From NCBI GenBank assembly GCA_051294375.1, contig CM119266.1, forward strand, positions 2,407,008 to 2,471,007: DNA of 64,000 bases, given 5' to 3'. Both the position numbers and the translations under genes were made by a program. The notes beneath the pieces are model-generated. The model was given only the letters and a program-made list of their open reading frames with translations, was not told where the DNA came from and searched no databases. Below, in pieces: positions 1-12,592 of the stretch (position 1 is its first letter; each line of letters opens with the position of its first letter). The DNA is from Paraspadella gotoi. Lineage: Eukaryota; Chaetognatha.

Positions 1-82
1 GAAAACTGAATTAAACTGAACGAGGAAAACAACCAATTGATTTTTTTCTCTCCACCTGTCTCTCACGATTGCGCCACCCAAG

Positions 83-3000
83 GGAATCGGGGATCAGACC
101 TTTTCGGGTCTCAGCTTCGCAGCCAGTCCGTGCACCCCGACGGGCACGCCGGGGAGCGGGCAGCGGAGCGGGCCGCGGCGGTCGCGGATCCCGCGGTCGG
201 CCAACGCCTCGCGGGAGTCTTCACCGTCGCGACTCGGGTTCAGGTGAGGACGCGTGATGAGGTTGGGGGTCACGAGGTGAGGTCGACGGTTAGAGAGAGG
301 GTTGGGGGGACTTATCACGGCGTGTCGGTCTCCGAAGACTCGTCTTGGAATCCTATTAATTTAAATGAATGGGATTAACTGTGGTTATCGCACAACAGCA
401 CTCTGGCTTCCATTGTTTATACATCGCGATATTGTATTTATTTTATACATTTATTTGCAAAAAACACGTACTATACGAAACTGTGGCAAGTCATCTTATC
501 ACTATCAATTAATTATTAAAACAAACGGCGTTATAAAATAATTTTTTTCGACGTGTTTACCTTTACGTTTTCACTTTTTCAGCCGACAATACTTTTCATT
601 TAGACTATCCAGGTACATCTTTACTGAAACTGTTCGTGAAAAAAGCGGCCGATTCCATTTGGCAAATGTGAAAAAAAATGGTGTCTTCGGTCGCCGAGTG
701 GAAGGGGGGTTGTTAATAAATCGATTTAATTTGACTACTAGTATTTCGAACGCTACTTTGTAGCACAGAGACATCGATTAACGAATTTTAGCAATATATA
801 TTTGTTCACGGTTTTCGGTTGAAATGTTTTTATCCACGATAAATTAACGAGTTTATATAATAAAGTAAGGAATGCTAATAAACTTCACCGAATGTCGCAC
901 CATGACGTGACAGGTTTATTGGTTAAGATGTGACGAGTTGATTTTAGAGATTAAATATAACTAAATACATAGATTTATTTACACCAAACACAATGCAATC
1001 GATGCATGCTACGCATTAGCTTATAAAACATTCCGTATTTCTTCCTGCCTACTAATTTTGTGAGGGATAAATTAATACAATAATTAATTAATAATCATCG
1101 CATAATCGACATTTTATTCGTTGGAATCAATCTTTTACATTTAACTCAATTCAGTTACTCCATGAAGAAATGCGGAATATGTTTTTTGAGGCCTTTCTTT
1201 CTCTATCATTTTTTCTATGGTTATAAAATAAAATATTTATTTTTATATTATAAGACCATTTTAAGGCAATCCTCTCTGTAAATTTTTGTTTTGTTTGCTA
1301 ACTGGAAAATAAACCTGTTGTGGACGAACCTTGTGTCGTCCATACTGTCGGTTATTTTCTTGTTGGCGGTTAAATGCCCTCTTAAAATTTATCAAGACAA
1401 TTTTTTAAGGAAATTGGTTTATATTATCGATCGTCCATTTTTTTGTTAATAAATAGTGTTCATTTTTTTGTGGTCAGTGCGGGTCGCGACCGGAGATTGA
1501 GTTCTGGCTCCACAGGTGGAACGCCCCTCTCTGCCGCCCGACGGTCAGTCAATTTTATTTTTGTGAACCAAGTTTTATTTTATTTGCCAACCTATTTCCT
1601 TCTCTTTTTAGCATTTACATACTACTTTATTTAAATCTTGTCCATTGTTCAGTGTGATCTATTTTATTTTCTTTTTCCATCCCAGGGTCCGCCTCTCCTG
1701 TTCTTTCTCATTCCTTTACTTTCGTTTGCTCTGCCAACCGTCGGTCAGTCTCCAGATTCAGACTCATTAAGGCACAGATTTTTTCCTCTAATCGCTTCTT
1801 CATCATCTTCTCTTTTTCCTCGAGTTTGAGATTTTTTTTTTCTGCTAACGAGGATTTTATGCGCCTTTCTCGAATTTTTCCTCTTCAAATCCTATCATTT
1901 AATTTTTGTTTACTGCAATTATTCTCCACATTACAATACATTACAATACAGGAACTACGGCGCCAATCGGTCCGGTTCCAATAGGAGCGATCCTCTCGCA
2001 CAACGGGTTCTCACATACGACAAAGATTCCGAAGCGGCAATATCAGGTTCCAATAATTTGTTATTTCTTTTGTTTCTAGTTGAATTGTTCATTAGGGTGG
2101 ATTGATGAAAATATTGAGTGATGGAACATCATTTTTTTTTGCTGCATATGGGCATGTAATTAATGAATTTTAAATTCTTTAAAATTTTTTTTAGAATAAC
2201 AGTATAGTAAATTCAATTATTTATGTAGTAATATCCTTATAAAATCGTTAAATTTCAAAGTATTTTTTTTTAAGAACAGATTTGGATTCGCCGTAAAAAA
2301 ATAAGAAACTTTTATAATATATGTTATATGATATTTTAATGTTTGGATCACAAAAAAAGATTTTTATTACAGAATATGAAAAAGTTATGAATTTTCATCT
2401 TTTTCCCCGTTTTAAATGCTGAAGATGACAGAATTTTTGATAACATGTTTTATATTTTTGAATCAACTTTTTATGATGAATCTGAATCTTTATTAAAAGT
2501 TTTAAAAAAATTATTTTTAAAATTTACTATTTTATAAGAATATTACTACAAATATATTATATTTTACTATTCTGTTCCCGAGACAATTTCAATAAAATAT
2601 TTTTTGTTCTAGTTAATCATACTATCTCACATCTAAATATCCTTGTTCGATCATTCAAAAATTTTTTTTGTTCTTGAGACTCAAGTTGAGTGCTCCATTC
2701 CATTGTTGATTTCTTCACTTCATCGTACAGATTTGTTGACGCGTGGCGGCGCTGGCGCTCTTTCCACGCGGCGGCCTCGCTTCGATTCTGACGACGACGC
2801 CTCCGAGACGTCGTCGGTTTCTGGTTCCGAACGGAGCTTCGGTTCCACATCTCGGCCGCGCGGGGGCGAGGTAAGTTCGCTGGTTTACTTCGCTTTTAGT
2901 ATCAATTATCAAATGCGAATGTTTTTCGTATGTAAGGGCGGTTGGCGAGTGAAATTTTTTCCCATAGTCCAATAATCCACTTAATCATCTGATTAATAGA

Positions 3001-3325
3001 TCTTATGGAATGCGCTGATTATTATCTTTCAAATTCAAAATGACCGTCTTAAAAATTACGGAATGATTTTTCTCCCATTTTTAATTCGGTTTTCTGTTTT
3101 CATTGCATGAAGATAATCCCCGATTTCATTGAATGAAGATAATCTCCGATTTCATTGTTTCAAATATTCCCCATTTTTTCCTCGTAATATTTTTCTTCCT
3201 GCATCCGGGTTTTTCTCTCCCTCGTCTTTTTGTTTATTTATCTATGGTGACTCTTGAATCAGCGCCGCCCCGTTCGGTCGCGAACGGGTTCTAGGGAATG
3301 CGTGTCCTACGTCTCGTCGGACAAG
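83..3325 (+). CDS. CLASP: CLASP exons for the Ser/Arg-rich SxIP region
   Basis: Five exons (83-243, 1478-1543, 1952-2046, 2731-2870, 3263-3325) encode a basic, Ser/Pro/Gly-rich, probably disordered stretch. Bases 182-199 encode SRIPRS, an SxIP motif of the kind that docks on EB1, set in a run of Arg/Ser that matches the vertebrate CLASP SxIP region. The third exon encodes [13 protein letters not shown], matching the conserved acidic segment before the middle TOG domain. The fourth encodes [19 protein letters not shown], a likely phosphorylation-rich patch. The fifth exon (63 nt) is the weakest call, because its polypyrimidine tract is short and the CLASP similarity is low. It keeps phase 0 on both sides, so it could be skipped without frame loss. 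Confidence 0.85.
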
Positions 3326-6300
3326 GTAGTTCTCGGGATGTACGGAATTGGTTCTCATTTCCTGTAAAACTTGTTCATTTACATATAATACGTATATATG
3401 TCGTAATCGTAAACTCCTACTATAAGTTGCGCCCTGAAAAAGTCATATTCACTTTTTTCGTGCTTGATCGTGTTTCTCCTTACCTTGCCCTTCCCTTCCC
3501 CCCGTTCCGTTTAGCCAAAAATAAAAAAGGTAGTAGAGATTATATTTGTCGTTTTATCGCTTAAATGTTCATCACCGTGGTATTTGGCTCATGACATTTT
3601 TTAATCAAAATATTAGTATTCTATATTCATTTTTTTTTGTACTTAGTGCTATAGTTTGCTATTTTCGCCTTGCGTTGTCATATTTTCGCCTGAAATCTTG
3701 CGACCATTGAGCGTTTTTCTTTTCCCGAAAGTCCCTTAGCGACTGACTCCTTTTTATCGCACTTTGTGACCCAAAATTATACATTAAATTTAGTTATGTT
3801 AAGATAAATCTAATATAAACTCAACTTGCTTTACGAGCTTATATGACGTTTAATATTTCCAATATACGTAGGCGATACAAAGTGCTTTTAACTGTTTGGT
3901 ATCGATTTGCTTAGCTCTGGGTGTACAAACAATAAACAATAGTATTTAAATTTTACAGCATTCATATCCATCCTGTACAGGGGGGAAATTTCATTCATAT
4001 TATTGAGTCCCATGGCTCAATCAACTTTGCTTGGTTGTCGAAGAAAGAGTAGCGTTGTTACGATCTTTTTGGGGATTTAATTTTTTGAAAACAAGTTTGA
4101 GCAAACTATGTCGGATCTGCCCACGATCATTATCATTAATTAATAAGTAATTAATTCAAAATTGATCCAAAATGTTTGTTTTGATTGATTGACTGATTAA
4201 TTAATTATTGATTAAGTAATTGACTAATTGATTAAATAACTGATTAATTATTTGATTAATTAATACATCTTGCATTTACATTTAATATAAAAAGAAAAAA
4301 GCATAATCAATTAGTGAAACAGGTTTGTTTTGTTTTGTGTTTTTCCATTTAAACTCATTTCCACTCAAACGATTCCATCGAAACTTGATTTCCAGCTTAA
4401 TCACACATTTTCCTACTTGCATACAAAATTTCAGGTCAATCGCCCCATCCATTCATGAGGTCAAATAATTAAATATATTTTTTTGTTTTTTTCATTTAAA
4501 CTCATTTCCACTCGGATGATACCATCGAAACTTCATATCCAGCTCAATCACACACTTCCCTACCCACACACAAAATTTCATTCCAAACCATCCAATCACG
4601 TGTAATTGGAGTTTTTTGCTAATGTGGGACGGACAGACAGACGGACGGACGCACATCATTTTTTTTGCATAATTTATTATAATTCAATATTCTGACATGA
4701 TATAAGTGAATGCCCGACAATATTGAGGGGGCAGACCGACGGACCGACAAAGTGAATTATAGAAATTATAAAAATTGCGTTTCTAAGAATTGGGGGGAAA
4801 AACAATTTTTAATCGTAAAAAGATCCAAACGAGAGAGACTCAGAGAGAGGGAGAGGGAGGCTGATGTCTCTCTTGTCAAAGTTTTTCTCTTTGCGTATTC
4901 TAATCACGAGTTGCCTCAAACGTTTTTGCATTAACGTTCAGAATATAGAGCAGAAAAATAAACAAGAAATTTTCTTTTAATCTATTAATAGTTTATTCTA
5001 GTTTACATTAAAATGTTTTTTTTTATTATTATTATTTTTTTTCAAAAAAATGTATTATATTTTATGTTTTGGTTTGGGTAAAAATGAATGAAACGGCATT
5101 TAACTCTCATGGTCAAACAATTTCCCATGAGCATCTTCACAAATCTTTTACCCTTTTCACCCGCAGGATGTGAACGAAGTCTTCAACAACCTCTGCAGCG
5201 CCTCTTGGGCCGAACGCAAGGAGGGACTCTTGCAGTTCAACGCCATGATGCATAATGGCAGATATCTCAACCGGTGGGTTTCCTCGTGGATGCTCTTCGA
5301 ATTAGTTGATATATCCTAGTTATTATTATAAAATAATATTCTTTTATATTATTCTAAAGGACTGAGTTGAAGAAGACGACGGAGATTTTTACGCGGATGT
5401 TCCACGACCATCACCAGAAAGTCTTGTCCCTTTTCCTCGAGACTCTCGTAGGATTTTTAGGTTAGACTATCCTATATTATAATAATTTATATAATTTTTC
5501 CCGACATTCCCTTTTTCTCGTAAAAGCCTTTTTTTTTCCATTTTCTGTTTCTATTTTCTGTTTCTATTTCCATTATGATAATAATTTCCATTTGATTTCT
5601 GTCATATTTGCTTCTTTCATCCAACTTCTGCCTTTTTACTTTCCCCTTTCTTCGCCATTTTCTCTTTGCTTCATTTCCTTTCCTTCATCTTCCCTCATCT
5701 CCGTTTTCTCCTCGTTCCCCTAATCTCTCCACCTTCCCCTTCTTTTAGAAATCTACAAGGAAGAGCTGCTGGATTGGCTCTACGTCTTGCTCCTTCGGCT
5801 GCTCCATCGAATGGGGACGGACTTGTTGTCTTCGGCCATGGCTAAAGTCACTCGCGCCCTCGAAACCGTCAGGGACGTCTTTCCCACCGACCACCAGGTT
5901 CGCTACCATCTACGAAGGTTGGGGTAGGGATCAAGTTGGAATGGAGACGGAAAATCGAAAGGTAACTCGAATACCTCCGGCTCCATATGCTAATGTTCCC
6001 CGTTAAAGCTGGAAAAATGGGGCAAATGGGAAGAAAACGGGACATTTGAATGTAGATTCACGACTGGAGGTCCCTTCGCACCTCCGGGGGAAAAAAAACG
6101 AAACATTTGCTTTTTTTTATTCAACTTTTTTTTTTTTGGATCCTGGAGAGAACAATTTTCGCTTCTACCTCGTATGTCAGGCTTCGTGTTTCTTTACTAA
6201 CGCGCTTGACCATCATCGAGAACCATTATGCTCCGTTATCGCCCAAGATGGCCAAGCGCGAAGGATCGGCCATAAAATTTGATATCGGGTCGATTAATCG

Positions 6301-6717
6301 AGGTCTACGTCGATGGATCCCGCGTCGCGCATTGAATTCAAATACGGCGCCCGTCGAATTAAAACTTAATTCAACGGGAGGCCCCATCTTTTACCATTCG
6401 ATCGCAACTGGTTTTTATCGAAATATTAACGTTTTTACATTATCCACACTTGGACAGTGGAAGCTCGTAACCCGGTTCCTGGTGGACTCGACCCAGACGC
6501 CCAACATGAAGGTGAAGATGGCGACGATGACGTACATGCATTCCCTCTGTTCCTGCATGGATCCCTCTGACATGACCAACACCCAGGACACGCGGATGGC
6601 CCTCTCCAGGTACCTTCGCGTGTGGTATAGGGGGAAAGGGGGTCGTATTTGTACCAGGCATCTGTCGTCCAGCGGTAGAAAAAACTGGCTTCTTTGAATG
6701 TGGTTCGATAAAGACAC

Positions 6718-6749
<32 letters not shown>

Positions 6750-7543
6750 CTGTGGATTTCTCCTTGGAGGAAAGGGGGGGGGAATATCCTTTTTTTCCGT
6801 CTGGTGAAGAGACACTCTCTCTCTGTCGTCTCGATAAAAACATCTGTTCCCACTCTGACCTTCTTTCACCTCGACCAACTGCGTTTTCCTTTTCACTCCC
6901 CCCCCCAGAAAAAAAATGATTGTGGAGGAGATAATTTCCTCGAAAGATTGTCTTGACAAGAGGGCGAAAGAGGGGGGGGGAAAGAACGACCAAATAGTTT
7001 CCCAGGCCTTTCCTATCACCGCTCTTCTTTATCAGAGAATATATATTTTTTAAACATTATCTTTGTACCATTGCGTAGAATTTGAAAAATATTTAAAAAA
7101 TTCTTTAAAAATTATCTTTTCCTCGCAGTCGCGATTTTCATCCATTTCTTTTATTCGACTCTTCACCCCTCTCCCCACACTAAGAAGAGAAAAAATATTA
7201 CTGTGGCGTGATAAAGAGAAATGGAAAGGAATCTTTTTCTGTCTCGATCTTTAACTGGGATTCTCTCGGTTTTGATTGGTCCTGTGGGACGTTTCTTTCC
7301 GACCCTCCTACCTCCAGGGAAAAAAGGGGGCGGGCGGGATGGGGGATGTCGTTTGGACAAAGGGAGGGAAGGACAGACGAAGAAAGGAGGTAACCGCAGT
7401 TTTGTTCTCCGTCCCTCGAATGTCTGCTTTCGTTTCGAGTCGACGACAACAACAACAACAACCACCATCTCATACGCTATTAGCTGCATTACCTTTTTTC
7501 GCCTGGGGACCCCGGGGTTGTGATGACGCTAATTTTCGACGCT

Positions 7544-7585
<42 letters not shown>

Positions 7586-9314
7586 TTTTTTTTTCCTTGT
7601 TTGAGTGAAGGTTTTTTGTTCTCATTCCCAGCGACATGTTTGTGCCTTATGTTTTTCTCTTTGCAATTTTATCGCGTATTCAACTAAGTGCGAACATGAG
7701 ATAGAAAAATGTATTCTGGAAATGTTTCCTGGAAACAATATTTTTTTGTTTTCATTAATACGAAGACAGTTCATTTTCACTGTTTCCGTCATGATTACGT
7801 AATAAACAAAAAAAACCTTCTTACGATTGGTCAACAGAATCATCCAATGGACGACGGAGCCGAAATCCGGCGACGTTCGACGCGCGTCTCAACTCGTCGT
7901 CGTCGCTTTTTTCGATCTCAATCCCAGCGTCATGTCGTCCATGTTGAATCAACTGCCCAAATCCTACCAGGTGAGATGAGGACGCGGATTGTGTAAGGCA
8001 AACAATTACCGTACAATGAAATTGATCGTTCATGATACTTGTTTTAATTCAGTAAATTGAAGCTATATTCTGTACAATATTTGGTTCTAGGGTTAACAGT
8101 AATGGAGTTTACATCTTACTCGAGATATATCTTTCCGGATTAGTTAATTTCTTGACTTTATTTGGCTTCACTTGATTGAGGCAGCGATCAGGAGGTGAAA
8201 ATAAGCGATTTTGTAAGGGATGATTAACTAATTTGATCGAAATTGTTTATTTTGTAAACAGACAACGAAATTGTTTTTATTTTCAAAAACAAATTCGTTG
8301 TCTGTTAACAAAATAAACCATTTCGCTTAATTCTAATTTCAAACGCAACGAAATGAAAAGCTTGAAATAATAACTAATATGATCTTAAATGTGTTTGAAT
8401 TTCTAAATCTCATTTACATATTGTAGTATTGACCTTATTAGTTGAACTTGGTAGTTATTCCTCGTACTTCTGCCTCTACTTCTGCCTCCTGTCTCCGCGT
8501 AGAAAAAGAAAAATAATATTTAAAAATAAAGACTTTTTCGTTCTTCCTTCCTCATATTTTGCCACAACCATTGCTGCTCCTCCGAGGCCATCTTCATCGC
8601 CAACACCATAGAGAACGTCACCACCAGCCCATAACTGTCATAACCTCATTTTCATTGCTTCGTTCCTTGTAAATCAACTTCTCCTCCATCCGCCCTTCCC
8701 GTCAACTCGGCGGAAAGAAAAACGTCGTTTTTCCCATTTGGGAATTGAAAAATGGGAGGGGGGGTTGACGTGTCGAAAATGCAGGGAAGGAGGAGGGTAT
8801 CGTAAGAAAAGGATGAAAAATAAAAGAAGAAGCAAATACTTAGGTCAAGTCAAACTTACGTGGGATGAACCACCAATTGTAAATATTAAGACGAGCAGGT
8901 CAAACAATTGAGCATGAAAAAATCCTGTATTAAAACTAGGAAATGTAAGGATTAAAATGGGTTTGGAATGGATATTATATAATTAGATGTGAGCTCAGAA
9001 TGGCCTGGACTAGAGGTTAAAATAAAGAAACCTGACTTAAAGCATCAATGAAGTTTAATGGCGGGAGGCACCAAATAGGACATAATTTTCAAAAAAACAG
9101 TGTGAAATTGCAGCCATAATGGGGGGGGGGAACAGGAGGCGTTTTGAGGTGAAGAGAATAATGGGAGGTGATAGGAAGAAAAAAAATCATGCGGGAGACC
9201 AACGTCGAGCAATTACGTGAGCCCGATGAAACGTGAGAGAAAAGTCCAGGAACGAGGGAAGAATCTCAGACTTTACGGTCGATTCCAGTCGTAGAATCAT
9301 GAATAACAGATGGA

Positions 9315-9354
<40 letters not shown>

Positions 9355-12300
9355 CGCTCTTGCAAATATATTCTAAGGCGTCCGTATAAACTTGAAACAA
9401 AAGAATATAAAAATAAGATGGAGGATGAGAAAATAAAAACAAATTGCCGCCGGAGGAAAAACGAGCCAGGGGAGGAATTGAGCCGTCCCCGGGGGAATAA
9501 ACAGCGTTGAAAGGAGCAAAGAAGAAAGAGGGAAAGAAAAACAAAGAATAACGAATATAGGAGAAACGATAACGACGACTTTCCGACATTGACAACTCAA
9601 CTTGGAGAGGAAAAACTCGAGTACTCGCTCTCTCTCTCATCGCATTAATCAGGGAAAAGGGGAGAACGACTTCAAACGCAGGTGTTGCGCCTACTTTTTT
9701 TATCATTTGCAAATGGATTTTCGACGCATTCATCCTCACCTTCGATTCCCTTTTGTTTCTCGTTCCAATTCCTCTCTCTCTCAAATTTGAATTCTATGCA
9801 AAAAAACACTTCTCGACTTCGCAACACACTAATATTATAGGGTCGTAAAAAAGAAAATTGATAGGTGGAGAAAATAAATCACATAGGCGGAAATTTAGTT
9901 TGTCACAACAAAATCGGGAAAACGTTACTTTTGAATATTTAAATTATGTTCGTGCGAAACAGTTTTCAGTCTCGAAAAATTAAGATTTATCAAAATGTGC
10001 ATCCTATTTTCAGGACGGAGCTCACAAACTTATCGAGACGCATCTCAAAACGTCTCAGCCTTCGACGGGGCTCGAAGGGTCCAAAGCCGCTTCGCCGCTC
10101 TCTGCGGGGTCGGGGGGCAGCGGGTCGAGGGGCTTCAGCCCCAGGGGCTCCATGTCGCCCAGGACTTCTGTCACCGCGGTGAGTAAAAATAATTATCGGA
10201 ACTGTGAATCGTTAGATGATTAAAAAATTGTATATTCGCACAGCCAGTCATTTTCTTTAATTAGTTTTTCATTGAATCTTGTCTGAAAAAATTGGATACT
10301 AATTTAGTTTTGATGAAAACTAATTATGCGACTGGAACGGGAAACGCATTTGTCATAGCATTGAAGGAAGTACTGGTCCATTTCCTGCGATGATAGCACA
10401 GCTTTCTTTAAATGACTATTAGCTCATCAAAGTTTTATATTTTGAGTCGCATCCATTTCTTGTCACCGAAGGCAGTATTCTATCGCCTTAACGTCTGAGC
10501 TCTCTTCATCTCTCTCTCTCTCTCTCTCTCTCTTTAATATCAAAGGCGACGTTTTCTCTGTTATCCTTTCACAAGGTTTCTTTCCTTTTTTTGATTAGAA
10601 ATGGCCGAGATCCACTGAATCCAGGGGAAAATCGCCTTTTCCACATCCTCTTTAATAAAGACTTTATTTATTCTCCTCTTTCCTCCAACCTTGGTTCAAT
10701 TCTTTCATCCCTGGAGACTAAATTATCGCCATTGACACGACGACATATTCCCTATCGTGGCACCCGAGCGATCCACTCCAAGAATTCCGCGTCTCGTCGC
10801 CATTTTCGTAAACCTAATCCTCCCCCAACTCCGCTCTGTAGCCCCCTCTTACCCCCCCTTTCCCCACAAGAGTAGAATATCCATCCTAATTTCCCCCACT
10901 TTTCCGGTCTCCCAATATGGTCGTTGGCGAGTCGGCAGCGCGATCGAGATTAGATAACTTCCATTTTCCGCCCACACACAATTGCACGCTCTCACACTCA
11001 AACTCTGCCTTTTCGCCAGAGGGATCCGCCTCAGAAAAAAAAAAATCGCCTTCTCTCTCTCTCTCTCTCTTCCTCTTTTCAATACAACAACAACAGTGTT
11101 GCTCGCAGGAGGCAGTTTATTTTTTTTCTTTTTCTTTTTTCTTTTCCTTTATTTCCTTTCTCCCTCGTGCATCTTACAGGGTTTTATTCCGAGGATGACT
11201 CTGGAATCCACGGTCTCGCTCTCCTTCTCCACATGAGGGATTCAATCAAAGATTCCATTTTCTCGCGGTTCTTTCTTCTTCCTCTTTCTCCTCTCCTTTT
11301 ATGCCTTTTTCCTTTTCAACGCGTTTCATTCCCGACCTCCGTCATTTCTTCTTCTCCATTTCTTTCATCCCTCTTATCAGTCTTCCCATTCTTTTCCCTC
11401 CTTCCATGCGTCACGCTCACAGTCTTATCTGGCTTTTTTTGCAAAGTCCTCTCAACTTATCCCCCCCCCCAAAAAAAAAAAATCATCCGCAGAAATCATA
11501 TTCATTCTCTCAACAGTCAACTCTTGTCTTTTTTTCTCTACCGCCACCCAATTAACCGAAGCACCCAGAGCTCTTATCTTTATCCTTTTTTTTTTTTCTC
11601 CTCCATACAATTTCCTCTCTCATAATAAATCCGATTTCTCCTTCTTCGCGTAGAGTCAGTCTCTACGGACTTTTTCCATTCAATCTCACTTTCGATATCC
11701 GCTCTTCCCTCGGCGCCCGCACCGCCGGCGCCGCAGCCGCCCCTCCGCCGCAGCCGCCCCTCCCAGCGCCAATCTACTTTTCCGCTCTTCTCCGTCTCGT
11801 GGCGCCATCCACTTTTCCCGCCATTTAACTTATCCACGGTGAACGTCTGCTCTTTTCCGCCGCCTCCATCTATTACCCGTTTTTTCCTCGTTTGGCGGCC
11901 GAGAGGTCCCCGGGGCTTGTCTCTTTTCTACTCCCTTCTCCCCCTTTACACTACCTTATCTTATCCACAACCATTAGCGAATCGATGATCCGAAACGAAC
12001 TATGATGTTTGGTTTTTGCTCAGTGAAAGGAACCTCAACCTGGTCCTGAACAGATTGGCTCAGAACAGATTGGTAGTGTTGTTCTTTTTTTTTTTCTGAA
12101 GTATTTAATAATTTATGGGCGGGTTTTTGTTTGATATTCACCGCTTCTCCCTTTCAGTATCAGCCCCCCCGGTCCAGAAGTCCCGGGAACCCTCTCGACG
12201 AAGAGCTGGAGAACTTAAACCCGGAAGACATTCACGACTCGATCCGACAGACGACGCGGCAGATCGCCAACCTTTCCCTCAACACCCATGATGACGCCTT

Positions 12301-12544
12301 TCTTGCAGGTGCGCTTGATCCGTGACGACCACTCTTTGTGAAATTCAAATTTGATCGAACAATTTTTAATTAAACGTGGGCTTCTTATTGTATTCATTTG
12401 CATGTGTTGAATAGTTGAATACCCATTTGCATTTCGTGATTCGGTCGAGATACCCTCGTCATCGCAACTGCATATCGCGAGATGGTATGATGGGAAATGA
12501 CTAGCAGAGTGATGACAAGTGCAGAGAACAAAGAGAAAGATTAA

Positions 12545-12592
<48 letters not shown>

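Noticed and set aside
69-378. Three other-frame open stretches over the first CLASP exon
   Set aside because: The frame beginning GGA at 83 gives the SxIP region and joins the next exon in phase. The others are shadows of GC-rich coding sequence.
6107-7019. Long overlapping open frames on both strands around 6.1-7.0 kb
   Set aside because: They are shadows of the CLASP exon 6458-6609 and of the (GAT)n tract; only the CLASP frame fits family sequence and splice phase.
11179-11235. Segment after CTTACAG in a CLASP intron ([10 protein letters not shown] and on)
   Set aside because: In the required phase 0 it reaches TGA within 19 codons and has no usable donor before that.
11640-11830. GC-rich, Pro/Ala-coding patch in a CLASP intron
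   Set aside because: No paired acceptor and donor keep phase 0. A short GC-rich repeat explains the open frame.
12025-12073. Exon-like segment GAAAGGAACCTCAACCTGG after GCTCAG in a CLASP intron
   Set aside because: It would be 49 nt between two phase-0 exons, so including it shifts the frame. Its donor is also weak.
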